Origin: Blastobasis lacticolella
Taxonomy: Eukaryota > Arthropoda > Insecta > Lepidoptera > Blastobasidae
DNA length: 64,000 nt
Assembly: GCA_905147135.1 (NCBI GenBank)
Contig: LR990060.1
Span: 5,596,001 to 5,660,000, forward strand
Direction: 5' to 3'
Both the position numbers and the translations under genes were made by a program. Of the stretch, positions 45,018-55,661 are shown piece by piece. The notes under the pieces were generated by a model, which did not search any database, was not told where the DNA came from, and saw nothing but the letters and a program-made list of their open reading frames with translations. Each line of letters starts with the position of its first letter. Within the stretch, counting starts at the first letter, position 1.

Positions 45018-45238
45018 CATCTAGAGCCCATATCAGTCCACTGATGAACTTGAGGCTCTTCTACTCTTGGCGGGCGTGCTGGAGATGGCAGTGTTTAAAT
45101 ACAAAACGGAAGTCGGTGCTGCCCATTACCTGGACTATGGATCAACCGGAAACTCTAAGACTTTGGTCGCCTAGGACGACACCTGTAAGTCGAAGAGGTA
45201 AGTGCAGTCCTCTACCGAGAAGGACACCATACGGACAC
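45018..45238 (-). mobile_element. GGCCGTGTGG-type SINE, diverged, minus strand
   Basis: AGCCCATATCAGTCCACTGA, GGCGGGCGTGCTGGAGATGG CAGTGTTTAAATA and GGTCGCCTAGGACGACACC align to the family with many changes, so this is an old copy. Confidence 0.65.
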
Positions 45239-45245
45239 AATTCAA

Positions 45246-45490
45246 ATGATCATCTTGACATTCGGTAATGTTCCGGTTGTGCACACGCGCGAGGGCCCGG
45301 AGTCCACATTAACCATGATCCAGGATTTTGCAGGTCAGATAATTACAGAGGAGCGACTGCCATCTGACCTCCGTGACCCTGTTAACAAGAAAACCTTACC
45401 AGATTAGATCGTGGTTGACATACAATCACCAAAATCTGCAGGTTTCATATCGATGTTTTCCCTCACCGTAAGAGCATCGCTTAGTGTTCA
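45246..45490 (-). mobile_element. tRNA-type SINE 3' part, minus strand
   Basis: ATCATCTTGACATTCGGTAA, GCGCGAGGGCCCGGAGTCC, GGATTTTGCAGGTCAGATAA and CTCACCGTAAGAGCATCGCT; it runs straight into the next SINE at 45493, and both share the word TTAGTGTTCAAAT at their right ends (45481 and 45850). Confidence 0.75.
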
Positions 45491-45492
45491 AA

Positions 45493-45847
45493 TAATCATC
45501 TTGGCGTTAATGTCCCGGTTGTGCTCTCGCGCACGAGGGCCCGGGGTCCGCGTTGACCATGATCCAGGATTCGACAGGTCAGGTAATTACAGTGGAGCGA
45601 CTGCCATCTGACCTCCATGACCCAGCTACCAGGGAAACCTGACCAGATTGGATCATGGTTACACATCCAGTCGCCTGAATGTGCAGGTTTCATCACGATG
45701 TTTTTCCTCACCGTAAGAGCATCGGTTAGTATCAACTAATGTACATAACTCAGCAAACAGTCATAGGTACATGGCCGGAGCGGGATTCGAACCCGGAACC
45801 TCTGGCTTACGAGTTGCATACTCTAACCGCTCGGCCACCGACGCTCT
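45493..45847 (-). mobile_element. tRNA-derived SINE, full length, best preserved
   Basis: On the minus strand the head has a perfect A box TGGCCGAGCGG (45827-45837) and a perfect B box GGTTCGAATCC (45783-45793). The body and TCATCTTGGCGTTAATGTCC end (reversed) are complete. This copy is a good reference for the family in this window. Confidence 0.9.
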
Positions 45848-46126
45848 CTCTTAGTGTTCAAATAATGTAGGTATATAATACAGACGACCAAAACTCAAAT
45901 ACCTGACAAATAAATCTGCATGGATTTGTCAATTGTACGTCGAAAATTGAATTCCGAATCCTATAATCTCGTAATTTGATCAAACTGCAATATCCTCTAA
46001 CCGAATTACTCATTCAATATGCAACCTATTTGCACAAATGTTGCCAGGGTAATAATTTACTGCAGATATATACTAAATGTGATGTTATGCTCCTCTTCAC
46101 TTTGTCAATTTGAATATTAAATTGGC
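45848..46126. other. No gene seen
   Basis: AT-rich, no frame of note. Confidence 0.4.
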
Positions 46127-46360
46127 CGTGTGTTTACCGGCAGAGTAGAATAGCACCAACCCCTTACATGTATAGACGTCGCACAAGGCGACTAATATTT
46201 TCGAGGCAAAAGATCTTGAGTCGCAGCGTTTTACATCGTTATATTTATAACACTGCGATCTTCAACCCGCCTGCCAAGCGTGGAGGTTATGGCAATAACA
46301 TTCTCTTTCGTAAGAGACGCCCTAAGTCCTGTAGCGGACTGTTATGGGCTGTAAAGAAGT
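46127..46360 (+). mobile_element. GGCCGTGTGG-type SINE, plus strand
   Basis: Starts GGCCGTGTGTTTACCGGCAG AGTAGAATAGCACC, runs through GCACAAGGCGACTAATATTT, CACTGCGATCTTCAACCCGC and ends TCCTGTAGCGGACTGTTATG GGCTGTAAAG. It is the only plus-strand copy. Confidence 0.75.
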
Positions 46361-46494
46361 ATATTAAATATTTGAGTTGTGCAAAAAAATTATGAGTTAA
46401 TATTTGTACCGACTCTGCATTCATATTTTTTGTTTAAGCCTGCCTGCTTACTTGACTAGCATTAGACACCCCACCAATCTCGCACAAGAGGATA

Positions 46495-46725
46495 TGTGCG
46501 GTTCCAAAAGAACTTGCTTACACGCACGCCAAGGTTATAGAATGAACTACCTTGAGAGGATTTCAGTGGAAAGCACAACATGAAGTTCTTCAAGAAAGGG
46601 GTAAAAAGATTGTTACGGGATCGGCAACGTGTGGGTGATGCCCCTGGTATTGCAAACGTCCATAGGCTGCGGAAACTGCTTACCATCAGGCAGGCCGTAA
46701 GCTTATTTGCCACCTAAGGGAAATA
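46495..46725 (+). pseudogene. LINE ORF end and 3' tail
   Basis: With frameshifts the sequence encodes RFQKNLLTRTP, ERPFLP-like and KHNMKFFKKGVKRLL, the W-N-x-LP / NMKFFKKGV end of Jockey/CR1-like ORF2. The tail has AACTGCTTACCATCAGGCAG GCC and GGGAAATAAAAAATAAA. Confidence 0.55.
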
Positions 46726-47149
46726 AAAAATAAACTTAAAAGTAGTTTGTCCGCGATTTTCCGCATATTCTTCAGCTTAAACTTTTTCGCCCCATGAAAT
46801 ATAATAATAATAATTATACATCGAGGGATAAAGCATGGTCTTCCATCATGAGCGGCAGAGTCCTGAGCGAAGCGAGTAGTTCAAGCTGCCCACGACTAAA
46901 ACAGCTTTATCCCACAGGCGAATACCCTCCTTTCCACACCATCTGTGAGACAACAAATAAAGAAATTACAGCAAATTCCGGACTCTACAAAACACCGGAA
47001 TTAAATCAGTATTGCTTCACGACATTTTCGTGTAAATGTATGTAAAATATAGTTAGGAACAGAAAATTATAATATCACGAAACGCATTTTTAATTTTACT
47101 CTATAATCTTCTTCTGCTCTAAATCCTCCTCCACTACACTCCCACCCAC
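46726..47149. other. No gene seen
   Basis: No family recognised. CGCATTTTTAATTTTACTCT and the pyrimidine-rich 47106-47150 lead into the next feature. Confidence 0.3.
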
Positions 47150-47151
47150 TA

Positions 47152-47356
47152 GAAGCACGCCGCAGAATCGCTGACACCAACAAGCACCATAACCGGACCT
47201 TTGTGAAGTTTCTTCCAGCAGGAGCACTCTGCAGAATCGCTGAGACCAACATGCACAATGACCAGACCCTTCCATGGCCACAAGAAATACCAAACGTCTT
47301 AAGCAGTCGCCATTCTAATGTCTTGTCTACGTATACCATCTCCGGTCATTATTAGG
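47152..47356 (+). CDS. Candidate terminal exon with an internal 23-residue repeat
   Basis: A long pyrimidine-rich tract (47106-47150) ends in CACCCACTAG, a plausible splice acceptor. From there one plus-strand frame stays open to TAG at 47354: RRIADTNKHHNRTFVKFLPA then GALCRIAETNMHNDQTLPWP QEIPNVLSSRHSNVLSTYTI SGHY. RIA(D/E)TN(K/M)H recurs after exactly 69 nt (23 residues). AATAAA follows at 47380. I do not recognise the protein. A minus-strand 90-codon frame overlaps it, so the coding strand is unsure. Confidence 0.2.
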
Positions 47357-47966
47357 CCTAGTCACACGATATCGTTATAAATAAATTGATACAGACTTCA
47401 AATTTACGACAAATTTTGTGTGGTGCTATAGTAAAAGTTATTCGTTATCACAAGCACATACTTACGGTACCTCTTGGTACCATAAATTTGATGTTCTGTA
47501 TAACATTATTATAAATTATTTATTGTCTTGATATTTACATTTATACATAATAACATTGAGGTTTAGAATCGGGGTAGCAAATTATTCCAAATATGGCAAC
47601 CCTTTTTTGTAAATCTGGAACATACTACGAACAAGGTCGACCTTGGACCTTTTAGGAGGCTTACGAGAATTTATTGTCTTCCACCACATTCTAAACATTG
47701 CGTCACACAGTTGTTTGATTTCACAAGTTCATTTTTTAATATGCTCTCAATGCAGTATTCTACAATAAAATATTGTCAAAAATACAACTGTTAACATAAA
47801 GTAATTTACAATCATACTTCGTCCAAAATGAGGGTAATTAATAAGCGTCAAAGAAATGGAGGAAAAATAAACAAGCAATATAATTATAATGTGCTATATA
47901 TTGTTAGACATAACGTTGTTTGATATTTGTTCAGTCTGATCACTTATAACTGTTTTGCGCGAAGGA
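47357..47966. other. No gene seen
   Basis: AT-rich. CTTACGGTACCTCTTGGTACC (partly palindromic, about 47461) is the only motif noted. Confidence 0.4.
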
Positions 47967-48006
47967 TATTTAAAGCGAATGGTCTGGCTTATCTGACGTC
48001 AGTATA
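47967..48006 (+). promoter_or_regulatory. Possible TATA box plus arthropod initiator
   Basis: TATTTAAAG at 47967-47975 lies about 34 bp before the A of GTCAGTA at 48001, the usual distance between a TATA box and an arthropod TCAGT initiator. No convincing gene follows within 200 bp, as a MITE starts at 48100. It could belong to a retroelement or be chance. Confidence 0.25.
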
Positions 48007-48099
48007 GTGACTGTGGTGCTGTTCTGTACGAGTGGACTGAATATAAATCTGTATGTATTTAACATTGTTCTCGTCAAATGTTTCAAATTCTTCTCGTTC

Positions 48100-48190
48100 A
48101 AGAGACTTGTCAAATGGCAGTAGAGGGGATATCACGTAGGTAATCGCCTACTGCGCAAGTCGAACCATGTGACCCGCCAAGTCTCTTCTT
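48100..48190. mobile_element. About 90-bp MITE, second copy
   Basis: AAGAGACTTGTCAAATGGCA to GCCAAGTCTCTTCTT, matching 33854-33945 throughout with about one change in eight bases. Confidence 0.7.
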
Positions 48191-49579
48191 ACATGACACT
48201 AGTTTTAAGTGACTTGTTCTGCCTTCAATGAAAATAAAATATCTTTAAACCGAAGAGGTCGAAGCAAGTCTGGGAAGAAGGACTGGAACGTTGTATCGGT
48301 CTGTAATAAAAAGTAGTCAGTAAAAATATACTAGCAGCTGTTTTCACTTTTTCCACGCTTAGTCACAGAATATTAATATTTGTTCAACTTAAAATAAAAG
48401 CGATTTAGGTTTAAATCTATTCTGGTAGTGTAAATACACAGCCTAAAGTTGTCATCATCATCAATCAATCAATCAAATATTATATATTCAGAAGCTAGAT
48501 TCTGGGACGGAAATCGTCGCAGTTGCAGTAAAATTACAATTGCATCGCATGTCAAATGTGTAATTGGCTATTCGAATTACAGACGTTGAGCTGCAACTTA
48601 ACTTAAAGTCGAACTTTTCCACAATTCGTATTCTGGTAATTTCTGGTACTATAGTTGCATTTTTAACTTGTATCTTTATTCTGTTAGATTAATTGTTAAA
48701 CTGCCTTCAATTCTGTCAATGAAAACGTGTCAAATTATGATTATACAATGATTTAACTGTAATGTTAGTCTTATATTACTCTGATCGAGCTCATCTAAAA
48801 ACTAAGTTGGAGTTCAGTTTAGGTTTACACAAACACATATGAGTGTCATACGTACATACAAAATTTTGTACAAAATTTAATTAAATGCTATTCGTCGTGG
48901 TAGTCATCGTCATCAACCATTACCATAATCAGCGACCAATCCCCGGTTTCTGCCTCCGCTTTTCTGCCCTCCTAAAAACGATACTTCAGCATCTGTAGCT
49001 ACAAACAGCGAAAACAATCTCACAATTTCCCGTTCTAAAAATGGACACCAAACTTCTCCACGTGTACGACACTTGTTTACGCCTGAGTTCGGCAAACTGG
49101 CAACTGTTGAAAAATAAAACGAATGTCTGCTAAATAATTTAAACGTACACCTTTATCACCTGCCGCTTTCGCGCTCGAGAGCGTCGTTAAAACTTGGCAA
49201 CTCAGGCAACTCAGGCAACTCGATCCAAGTTCCGAACTCCGTCAATTACAGCTCGCGACTCCGCTCTTGTCACATGTCATAAGTGTGCCTAAAAAGTTTT
49301 ATTATATTTGTTATACGAGTTTGGCCCGCCCTCGGAAATTAACGTTGCCGTCTGATAATAAAACCTCGGGAAAGCCTTTTTGGGAGCCGCTGCGGCTGTT
49401 GTGAGCGAACTTTATTACGGCATTAAGAAGGCGTGCTTTAGTAATTTGTTTTTTTTTTTCAAAGTCCTCCTTACACACGAAGTGGTGCTTCTTGTGTTAA
49501 TGGGCGAGATTGAAATCTTCGGTAGGCTAGACAGGTATGAGGCATATCATGACAGGGACCCAAGCAGCTGTAGTTCTGC
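48191..49579. other. No gene seen
   Basis: Mostly AT-rich with short frames. CAACTCAGGCAACTCAGGCAACTCG (49198-49221, 9-11 bp units) is a tiny tandem repeat and AATCAATCAATCAAAT at 48463 is simple sequence. Confidence 0.4.
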
Positions 49580-49800
49580 ATTTTTATTGACGACCTGGTA
49601 AAAATCGCAGGTACCAGGATGCGGAAGGTACAGGACCGGCTTTTTTGGTGATCACTAGGGAGGCCTATGCCCAGCAGTGGGCGTTTTTTGGCTGATATGA
49701 TGATAAATATTTTATTTGAAACGTACTTGTTGATGTTATGAGCGACAATTACCGCTTTACGCAGGTAGGCTGCTCGTTTGACACTAACTAACAAAAAAAC
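49580..49800 (+). pseudogene. Two LINE tails in series
   Basis: 49585-49705 (GACGACCTGGTAAAAATCGC, GTACCAGGATGCGGAAGG, GCCCAGCAGTGGGCG, TGATATGATGAT) is the ORF2 end of the family at 26595. It is followed at about 49735-49800 by GAGCGACAATTACCGCTTTA and a CTAACAAAAAAAC tail, a different LINE end also seen at 57442-57512. Confidence 0.55.
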
Positions 49801-50644
49801 AGTATAGGTACAACATTTCAATAGGTATTGAGTATGAGTAACCCTTACAAAATTCCATTAAAGGTACCCCTATTCCTGGTTACACTGCTACAATCGAGAC
49901 AATTATGCTCTTTTGCACAAAAGTTTACAAAAATCAAGAGTTAATTTACGTTAGATATACTGCAGTAGCGTGAAAGGGTGAAGCCCTATGCCCTGTGTCT
50001 ATTGTCTATGTCTATGTCTAAGCCTCATAGCAAATATGGGAGCAAATCGCTGTTTTTCATCCTTCACAGTGAATTAATTAACCTACTATAGGCGAATGGG
50101 GAAAGTAGGGACTCAGAGAGTAAGAAAAATTTGAAGGGTGACACCATCTAGTAAATTATTGTTGCAATAGCAATTTGCTTATTTATTTATTTAGGTTTTC
50201 ATAACAAAATTGTTTCTTTTCTATTCCATTTTAATTTATTGACATCCAATTTCGTCTGTTTGTCAGGATCGTAGCTTGTGGCACAGTCTCTACTTACAAT
50301 ACCTAATTGTGTCAAAAATGTTACTATAGTATATCTGAATATGTAAATGAAAAAAGTCCACGGTACTGAACAGTATCTACACAGGTATTTATCTACTTTT
50401 AAGTTAGTATGTAGGACAAATAATGTAACATGAATGAAATGAAAACATAAATACATTTTCCTTGTTTCAGATATCGCTATTTCTACTTCAGTGGAAATAC
50501 AACACCTCTCATCGTTCAAGCGATTGCAGCTTGAAAATCGGTGAGTTTATCTTTAGAAGTAGGTACTTATGGGTAAATAAAGCACATCGGCTAGTTTCGG
50601 GTTCGTATTTACTCAACATAATACATAAAGGTTAAATACAAAAA
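49801..50644. other. No gene seen
   Basis: Includes GTCTATTGTCTATGTCTATG TCTA simple sequence near 49995 and a 106-codon minus-strand frame (50199-50519) that resembles nothing I know. Confidence 0.35.
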
Positions 50645-50940
50645 TGTTAAACTTATGAGGTGCCTGGTCTTTCTAATCTTTTTATACGGAGCTAAGTCGT
50701 GGACGCTGAGGACGAGAGACCGTCAGGCACTGTCCTATTTTGCAATGGTCGTACGTCGGACGTCGCCCGACCAATAAGAGACCACAAAACCACCCTTCGC
50801 ACGGCTGTGGTCGCACGGTCCATTAGGACAGCGCCTCACAAGATCGACGCACTGGAAATGTGAATCCCGTGGCTCACGCGCCGAAGAAACGCTTCGATCC
50901 TAAAAGAACTCTGCATCAAATTATTTTCTCTTATTATATA
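50645..50940 (+). pseudogene. RTE-like LINE fragment split by a MITE
   Basis: Before the MITE the frame reads MRCLVFLIFLYGAKSWTLRT RDRQA; after it, KIDALEM(stop)IPWLTRRRNASILKELCIKL. Together these form the LYGAESWTL ... RxxDALEMWxWRRML-x-IPW region typical of RTE-like ORF2 downstream of the catalytic domain. The residues that should link the two halves (including the end of RQ-ID) are continuous once the 110-bp MITE and one TCA are removed. The ORF also has a TGA where Trp is usual. Confidence 0.75.
50726..50835. mobile_element. 110-bp MITE with GGCGCTGTCCTA ends and TCA duplication
   Basis: Starts GGCACTGTCCTATTTTGC and ends, reversed, GGCGCTGTCCTAATGG. Both sides carry TCA (50723-50725 and 50836-50838), a 3-bp duplication as expected for PIF/Harbinger-like elements, though TCA is not their commonest target. 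The interior is itself rich in CGTCG/GACG palindromes. Copies at 53037-53135 and 57804-57907. Confidence 0.8.
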
Positions 50941-51321
50941 CACTCGTATTATAAATTCGAAACGAACTCTAATAGTCTGTTACGTTTTTACGCCTAACCA
51001 GCTGAATGGAGTTGGAGGAAATTTGGCAAGCAGATAGATGTAAATCAGGAGAAGGACATAGGCTATAGTGTCGATATTTTGAAATTTCATACCAGTTGCT
51101 ACTGGGTTAGATAAGGTAGTTGCACATGTCAAAATTTATAGTTATAACTCGTTAAACTAGCGTTCAACGCTTGATGAATGTATGAATAATTTTTATTGGT
51201 AAGATGTATGTGTCTGTTCTTGCCATTTTGTCACGTCACTGAACATCTCAAATGTGTTCAAATACGATTATGAAATAGAAAGTCATAAGCGATAACATCC
51301 ACAAGCATTCTCAACACAAAC

Positions 51322-51378
51322 ACGCGCGCATGCACGCACGCATGCACGCACGCACGTACGCACGCACGCACGCACACA
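51322..51378. repeat. ACGC tetranucleotide microsatellite
   Basis: CGCGCGCATGCACGCACGCA and following CACGCACG repeats with a few interruptions. It makes open Cys/Val/Arg-rich frames on the minus strand that are not real proteins. Confidence 0.9.
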
Positions 51379-52159
51379 AACGCATAAACACCAACGCACG
51401 CATGCTCGCCTACAGCCTCGCGTTCGTACTGGAAAACATACAACTAACATAAATTTTTTTTTTCTCTTTTGAATCTTTATTTTTTCAAAGAGATATAAAT
51501 GTACCCAGACCAATTTTGTTAGGCGTAATTAAGGTCTATGAGCTACTTTTAATTAAATTAAATTAAAAATAGTTTATTTGATCATGTATCTAATTAAATA
51601 TCTAGAAATAAATTGCTGTTAAACTGTGTAAAACATACGTTAAAGTACCAACCACGGAAACAAAGCATTCCCACCCCCAGTTTCCCTACTCAACCCCCTC
51701 AAAAACAAAATATCCAGCAATGCCGATACAGTTCCACTTCACTGGCAATATCGGTTATGAAATCTCGGGTAAATACTATCTGCTCAGTGCTCACCGTATC
51801 CAAGGCCTTGGCTCGCTCTAAAGATAGGGTTGGTAGATGATCGAGAAATCCAGAATTGCTCCGGATTCTTAATACTTACTAAGCATTGTCCAAAATGAGG
51901 AAAGAAACTCATTTTTAGAGGAGAGGGCGTAATGTAAAATCATGCGTGTCATGCGTGACATAGATTTTTGATATAAATTGGCCGACAAATGTGCCCAAAA
52001 AGTTCTAGTGAACTCCCTAGCATAATAATGCATAATACGACGGATCGGTCGTCAAACGTAATACGCTCATGGCTTGTCATCGCCATAGAAATCATTGTCA
52101 TAGGGAACCTTCCCCTCCTCCCTCCTTATGGAATAAGAAGGTTTTTTCGTCATTGTCCC
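51379..52159. other. No gene seen
   Basis: Short frames only; a 75-codon plus frame at 51613-51840 has no recognisable domain. Confidence 0.35.
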
Positions 52160-52330
52160 ATCATCATCATCATCCTAAAGATCAATCCCGGCTTGTACCA
52201 GGGCCCGCTTTTATTATCTTCCTGCTCCACTTCTCCTTCATTTTACCTTCCTCTCGTATCCGAATTAGCGATCGAAATTCTTCACTTCTTGAGCCTCCCG
52301 CAGGAATTGTATTCTTTGACCCATAATTTC
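52160..52330 (-). pseudogene. LINE ORF2 C-terminal remnant with ATG-repeat tail
   Basis: Reversed, it encodes FGYERKVK, KEKWSRKIIKAGPG and ends with (GATGAT)n (complement at 52160-52174). It matches 40445-40615 at several words (GATCAATCC-GGCTT-TACCAGGG). Confidence 0.5.
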
Positions 52331-53036
52331 ACTTCAAATATAATTATTACTCAGTTCATCGGGTTGAAGTATTTTCAGTTGAAGATTCAAAGATTAGAAG
52401 ATTTATTTGTAAGAGATGGGTATTACAGAGGTTTTCAATAATCTTCAATAGTTTCTTCATCCTTTGCCCGCATGTTGAGGCGTACAAATCGTGAAATACA
52501 ATTGTTTCAATGAAAACATTGGGTACATAATAAAATAATAATTTAATCAATAATTAAACAATGTCATAACATTTTAATATCATTTAACACACAAATATTC
52601 CGTCAGTTCATGAGTACCTTATCTACTAAGTAAGAATGTAATTTACTGTTAAATATCCTTGAATGTTCAATAAACCTTGAATCTTCAATACTTTGATCAG
52701 CATCGAGAGGCAAGCATAATGCTCGGACATTTTGGGAAATATACAGGTCTTGTTTTTCCCAGAAATTCGCGCAGGCAACCTGACAACCCTATCCGAAGCG
52801 CTTTGTTCCGTCCAAACTATTCACGTCTAATAGCAGTGAAAACTATTTCTTTGAGCGGCAACTGAAATATTCGGAAAGCGCGCTTTTGTGCGCTACTGTA
52901 CCGTAGTAGAGAGCGCTCCAGAAACTAGGACAGGCGCAGGGAAAAGTGTTTACGCCTTTGATGACAGTTTTTAACATGCTGTTTTATAACCTAATTAGAG
53001 AGTGCGCTATCTGATTTCTAAAAGTTTAACGTATAA
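52331..53036. other. No gene seen
   Basis: A TTCAATAAACCTTGAATCTTCAA motif at about 52665 looks like a LINE tail word; the rest is unassigned. Confidence 0.35.
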
Positions 53037-53135
53037 AGCTCTGTCCTAATTGGCAACGGTCGTGCGGTCGGGCGGTTTTGTAATCTCCTATTGGTCGAGC
53101 GACGTTCGTCGTATTACCGTGGTCGCACAACATTT
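53037..53135. mobile_element. MITE of the GGCGCTGTCCTA family
   Basis: CTCTGTCCTAATTGGCAACG GTCGTGCGGTCGGGCGG and TATTGGTCGAGCGACG match the copies at 50726 and 57804. The right terminus is worn. Confidence 0.65.
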
Positions 53136-53389
53136 TCCACATCTGGTAAAAACACAACGTACTTTTTAACAAAGAATGCACGCTGCCACAAAAAAAGAGA
53201 CGCGGAAAGGAATGTCTTTATTGTGTACTTTCAACCAATCAGAAAACACCAACTGCAACCTGGGCCATACTCTTGTCTCTTCAGCGGTGCCAAATTGACG
53301 AATAGGCCTCCTAGTCCAGAACAGGCGAGAAGTTAGAAAAGGCAATGTTATACAGCCAAAGTTATGCTCTGCGTCGAAAGATATCTTCA

Positions 53390-53570
53390 GGCTTCTGGAC
53401 TGGCATTGATTGAGCATTTGAAGAACTCCATGTTGTACTGTCCATGTAGTTCATTCCACAACCATAGTGTGCATGGAAGAAAATTCCTTTGAACCCGCAT
53501 AGCTAGCGACCAATTTGGCTCCAAGGTGTGAAAATGAATCTCCCGTCGGTGGCGAGCGGTGCGATAATAG
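53390..53570 (-). pseudogene. LINE ORF2 C-terminal end
   Basis: The minus-strand frame reads RTARHRREIHFHTLEPNWSL AMRVQRNFLPCTLWLWNELH GQYNMEFFKCSI, the R-NFLP-x-x-LWNELP ... YNMEFFK end of Jockey/CR1-like ORF2. No catalytic part. Confidence 0.65.
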
Positions 53571-53756
53571 TATGTAGCTGTTGGCATCATGTCAAAAAGT
53601 TCTTGACAACAAAAATCGTTTTATAAGCGTTGTGTACGACGTGCATCTAAACTGACGGTGAGTATTACACACATCTCCGATTGTCTTACTGTCTGAGGTT
53701 ACCCAGGAAACTTGGGAAAAAGCTCGATGATATCTCCTAGGACATATATTATATTC

Positions 53757-53875
53757 CTAGTTCTAACTTCGACAAAGAGGTCACATGTGGTTGACTGTAA
53801 TTATCTGATCTGCCAAAATCCTGGATAGTGGTCAACGCGGACCCCGGGATGCGGGAGAGCAAGAGCCCAACATAT
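53757..53875 (+). mobile_element. tRNA-type SINE tail, worn
   Basis: CTGTAATTATCTGATCTGCC, AATCCTGGATAGTGGTCAAC GCGGACCCCGGG and GCGGGAGAGCAAGAGCCC are a diverged SINE 3' end. Confidence 0.55.
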
Positions 53876-53934
53876 ATTCTAGTTAGATAGTTCAAAGATC
53901 GAGAAAGAGCGTAATCACATAGTTCACAGACCAG

Positions 53935-54060
53935 ATGTACGCTAGGGCGGGGTGGCGACAACGTACCGAAAGGTAGACTCCCGCAAGCTAGACCGACGAA
54001 CTGGTGAAGTTTGCAGGTATCAGCTGGATGTATGCGGATGGCATAGGACCGGCCTTTATT
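53935..54060 (+). pseudogene. LINE ORF2 C-terminal remnant
   Basis: GGTGGCGACAACGTACCGAA, GACCGACGAACTGGTGAAGT and ATCAGCTGGATGTATGCGG belong to the family at 26595 and 34215 (W-TDELVKFAG-W). Confidence 0.5.
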
Positions 54061-54270
54061 GGTTTTTCTATTGCCTAGGCAGGCACGGGCGGACAGTACA
54101 CCTGATGGAAAGTGGCCATCGTCGTCCAGGACATCTGCAATCTTAAGGGAGCGGATTCGGTGCCGGCCTTTATGGTACATGTAGACATGTTTTTGAAGTA
54201 CCCCATGTTATAGTTCAAAGGAAACAATTCCACAACTTGCACGTGCGTGGTAAAATTATGTATATACTCT
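54061..54270 (-). pseudogene. LINE ORF end and 3' tail, minus strand
   Basis: The minus strand encodes FPLNYNMGYFKNMSTCTIKA and PLRLQMSWTTMATFHQ, the same ORF end and tail as 17865-18275, finishing with GTGTACTGTCCGCCCGTGCC and a short A run. Confidence 0.6.
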
Positions 54271-55661
54271 TCTCGCTTCTGTGCCCAACTGTCCCCATAC
54301 ACTAAGAAGCTAGCTAGTACAGACACTGGCAGAACGTAAAACTTGTTGTTATTGTAAACAAGGAATTTACATTTTGAATCTTATCACGTTGCTTCGCGGT
54401 TGTTTCGCGACTCGTGTTGTGTATTGCGAGTGTTTCAAACACAATACATTGCGTGAACAAAGACGTTCTGAAATTTTGTTCGGGATACAAATTATATAAA
54501 CGAATATGCATTTGTTGCACATTTGAGGACATCAACGATGCCGCTCGAAAATCGCAAACGATTAAACTATCCTACGATACAATCTGAGCTAATATAACAC
54601 AGCATAAAATCTAACTTTTACATATTATAATAAATAGTTACTGAATAATTAGTGAGTCAATTATATACACGAAAGACATAGAGAAAATATTTACTAACGT
54701 AATAGAGCAGCCATCACAAACAAAAATATTGTACCAACCGGTCAAGTGCGGGAGGTGCGGGGGGAGGCTGCTAATTCATAGAATGACCGATGAAATGTTA
54801 TCATTTTCTTTATTTTTGGCCCTCGAATGGTTCGTACAGTTTTTAATGCACAAGATGGCGTTTTTTTTTAATATCCAAGCCACTGTCAGATCGGTCCGCG
54901 TCGCGCAATGTCTCAGAACTGACAGCGGCCACTGTTGTCCATGGACCGCAAAGCGTGGTTCAAAGAAAATACTTGCGGTGTCTCCTCTATTACTTTAGTA
55001 AATATTTTCTCTATAACGAAAGATGATATTATTATAAAATACCTATACATCAATACCTACGTTTAAAATAGCAAAAATATATACTAATACATATAAAATT
55101 AAACAAAAAATTAAAAAAGTCGTCCACACCGCTGCCCCCGGAATGGTGCCCAGAAAGCTGGCTGCATTGCCTCGTTGAATAGCGATGCTAATCCGTTGCC
55201 CGAGGAACGATCCAGCTCTCTGGTTACCAGTGGTGTCTATTTATTTATTAGTTCATTTCACAGTCTAACAGCAGTTAATTACATGTAAAATATAAGTACA
55301 TTACGGTTAAATTTTCAATGACAAAACTGCATTTCATTTAATTTTTGGAAAGTTTTTATACTATTCAATTATTGAACAAATAATGACGTCGTTCGTTTTT
55401 ATATGATATATACGTTGGTACTCCATTACGTTATGATTTAAGCGCCATGCAAAATTTTGAATGTAAACATTGTAAAACGTGCTTTCTTTTCTTTGCAGAT
55501 CATTTCACACATAATTACTCGGTATAGTAATTCAAACCAATATAGAAGCAATACGAAATAATACTCATCTATCTAATCAATACAAAAGTGTACCCATCCC
55601 TACAAAAAAAAAGTTATTATAGTGAGACATCTTCTGGTAAGTAAGCATCTGTGCTTTAAGA
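54271..55661. other. No gene seen
   Basis: A small run of plus-strand frame at 54729-54998 has no known domain. The rest is AT-rich intergenic-type sequence. Confidence 0.4.

Noticed and set aside
45770..45847. A functional tRNA gene on the minus strand
   Set aside because: Boxes are perfect, but the head is followed by the SINE body found in many other copies.
50199..50519. 106-codon minus-strand frame
   Set aside because: No domain, signal or splice support; composition like the surrounding AT-rich DNA.
51258..51513. Cys/Val/Arg-rich minus-strand frames
   Set aside because: They are translations of the ACGC microsatellite.
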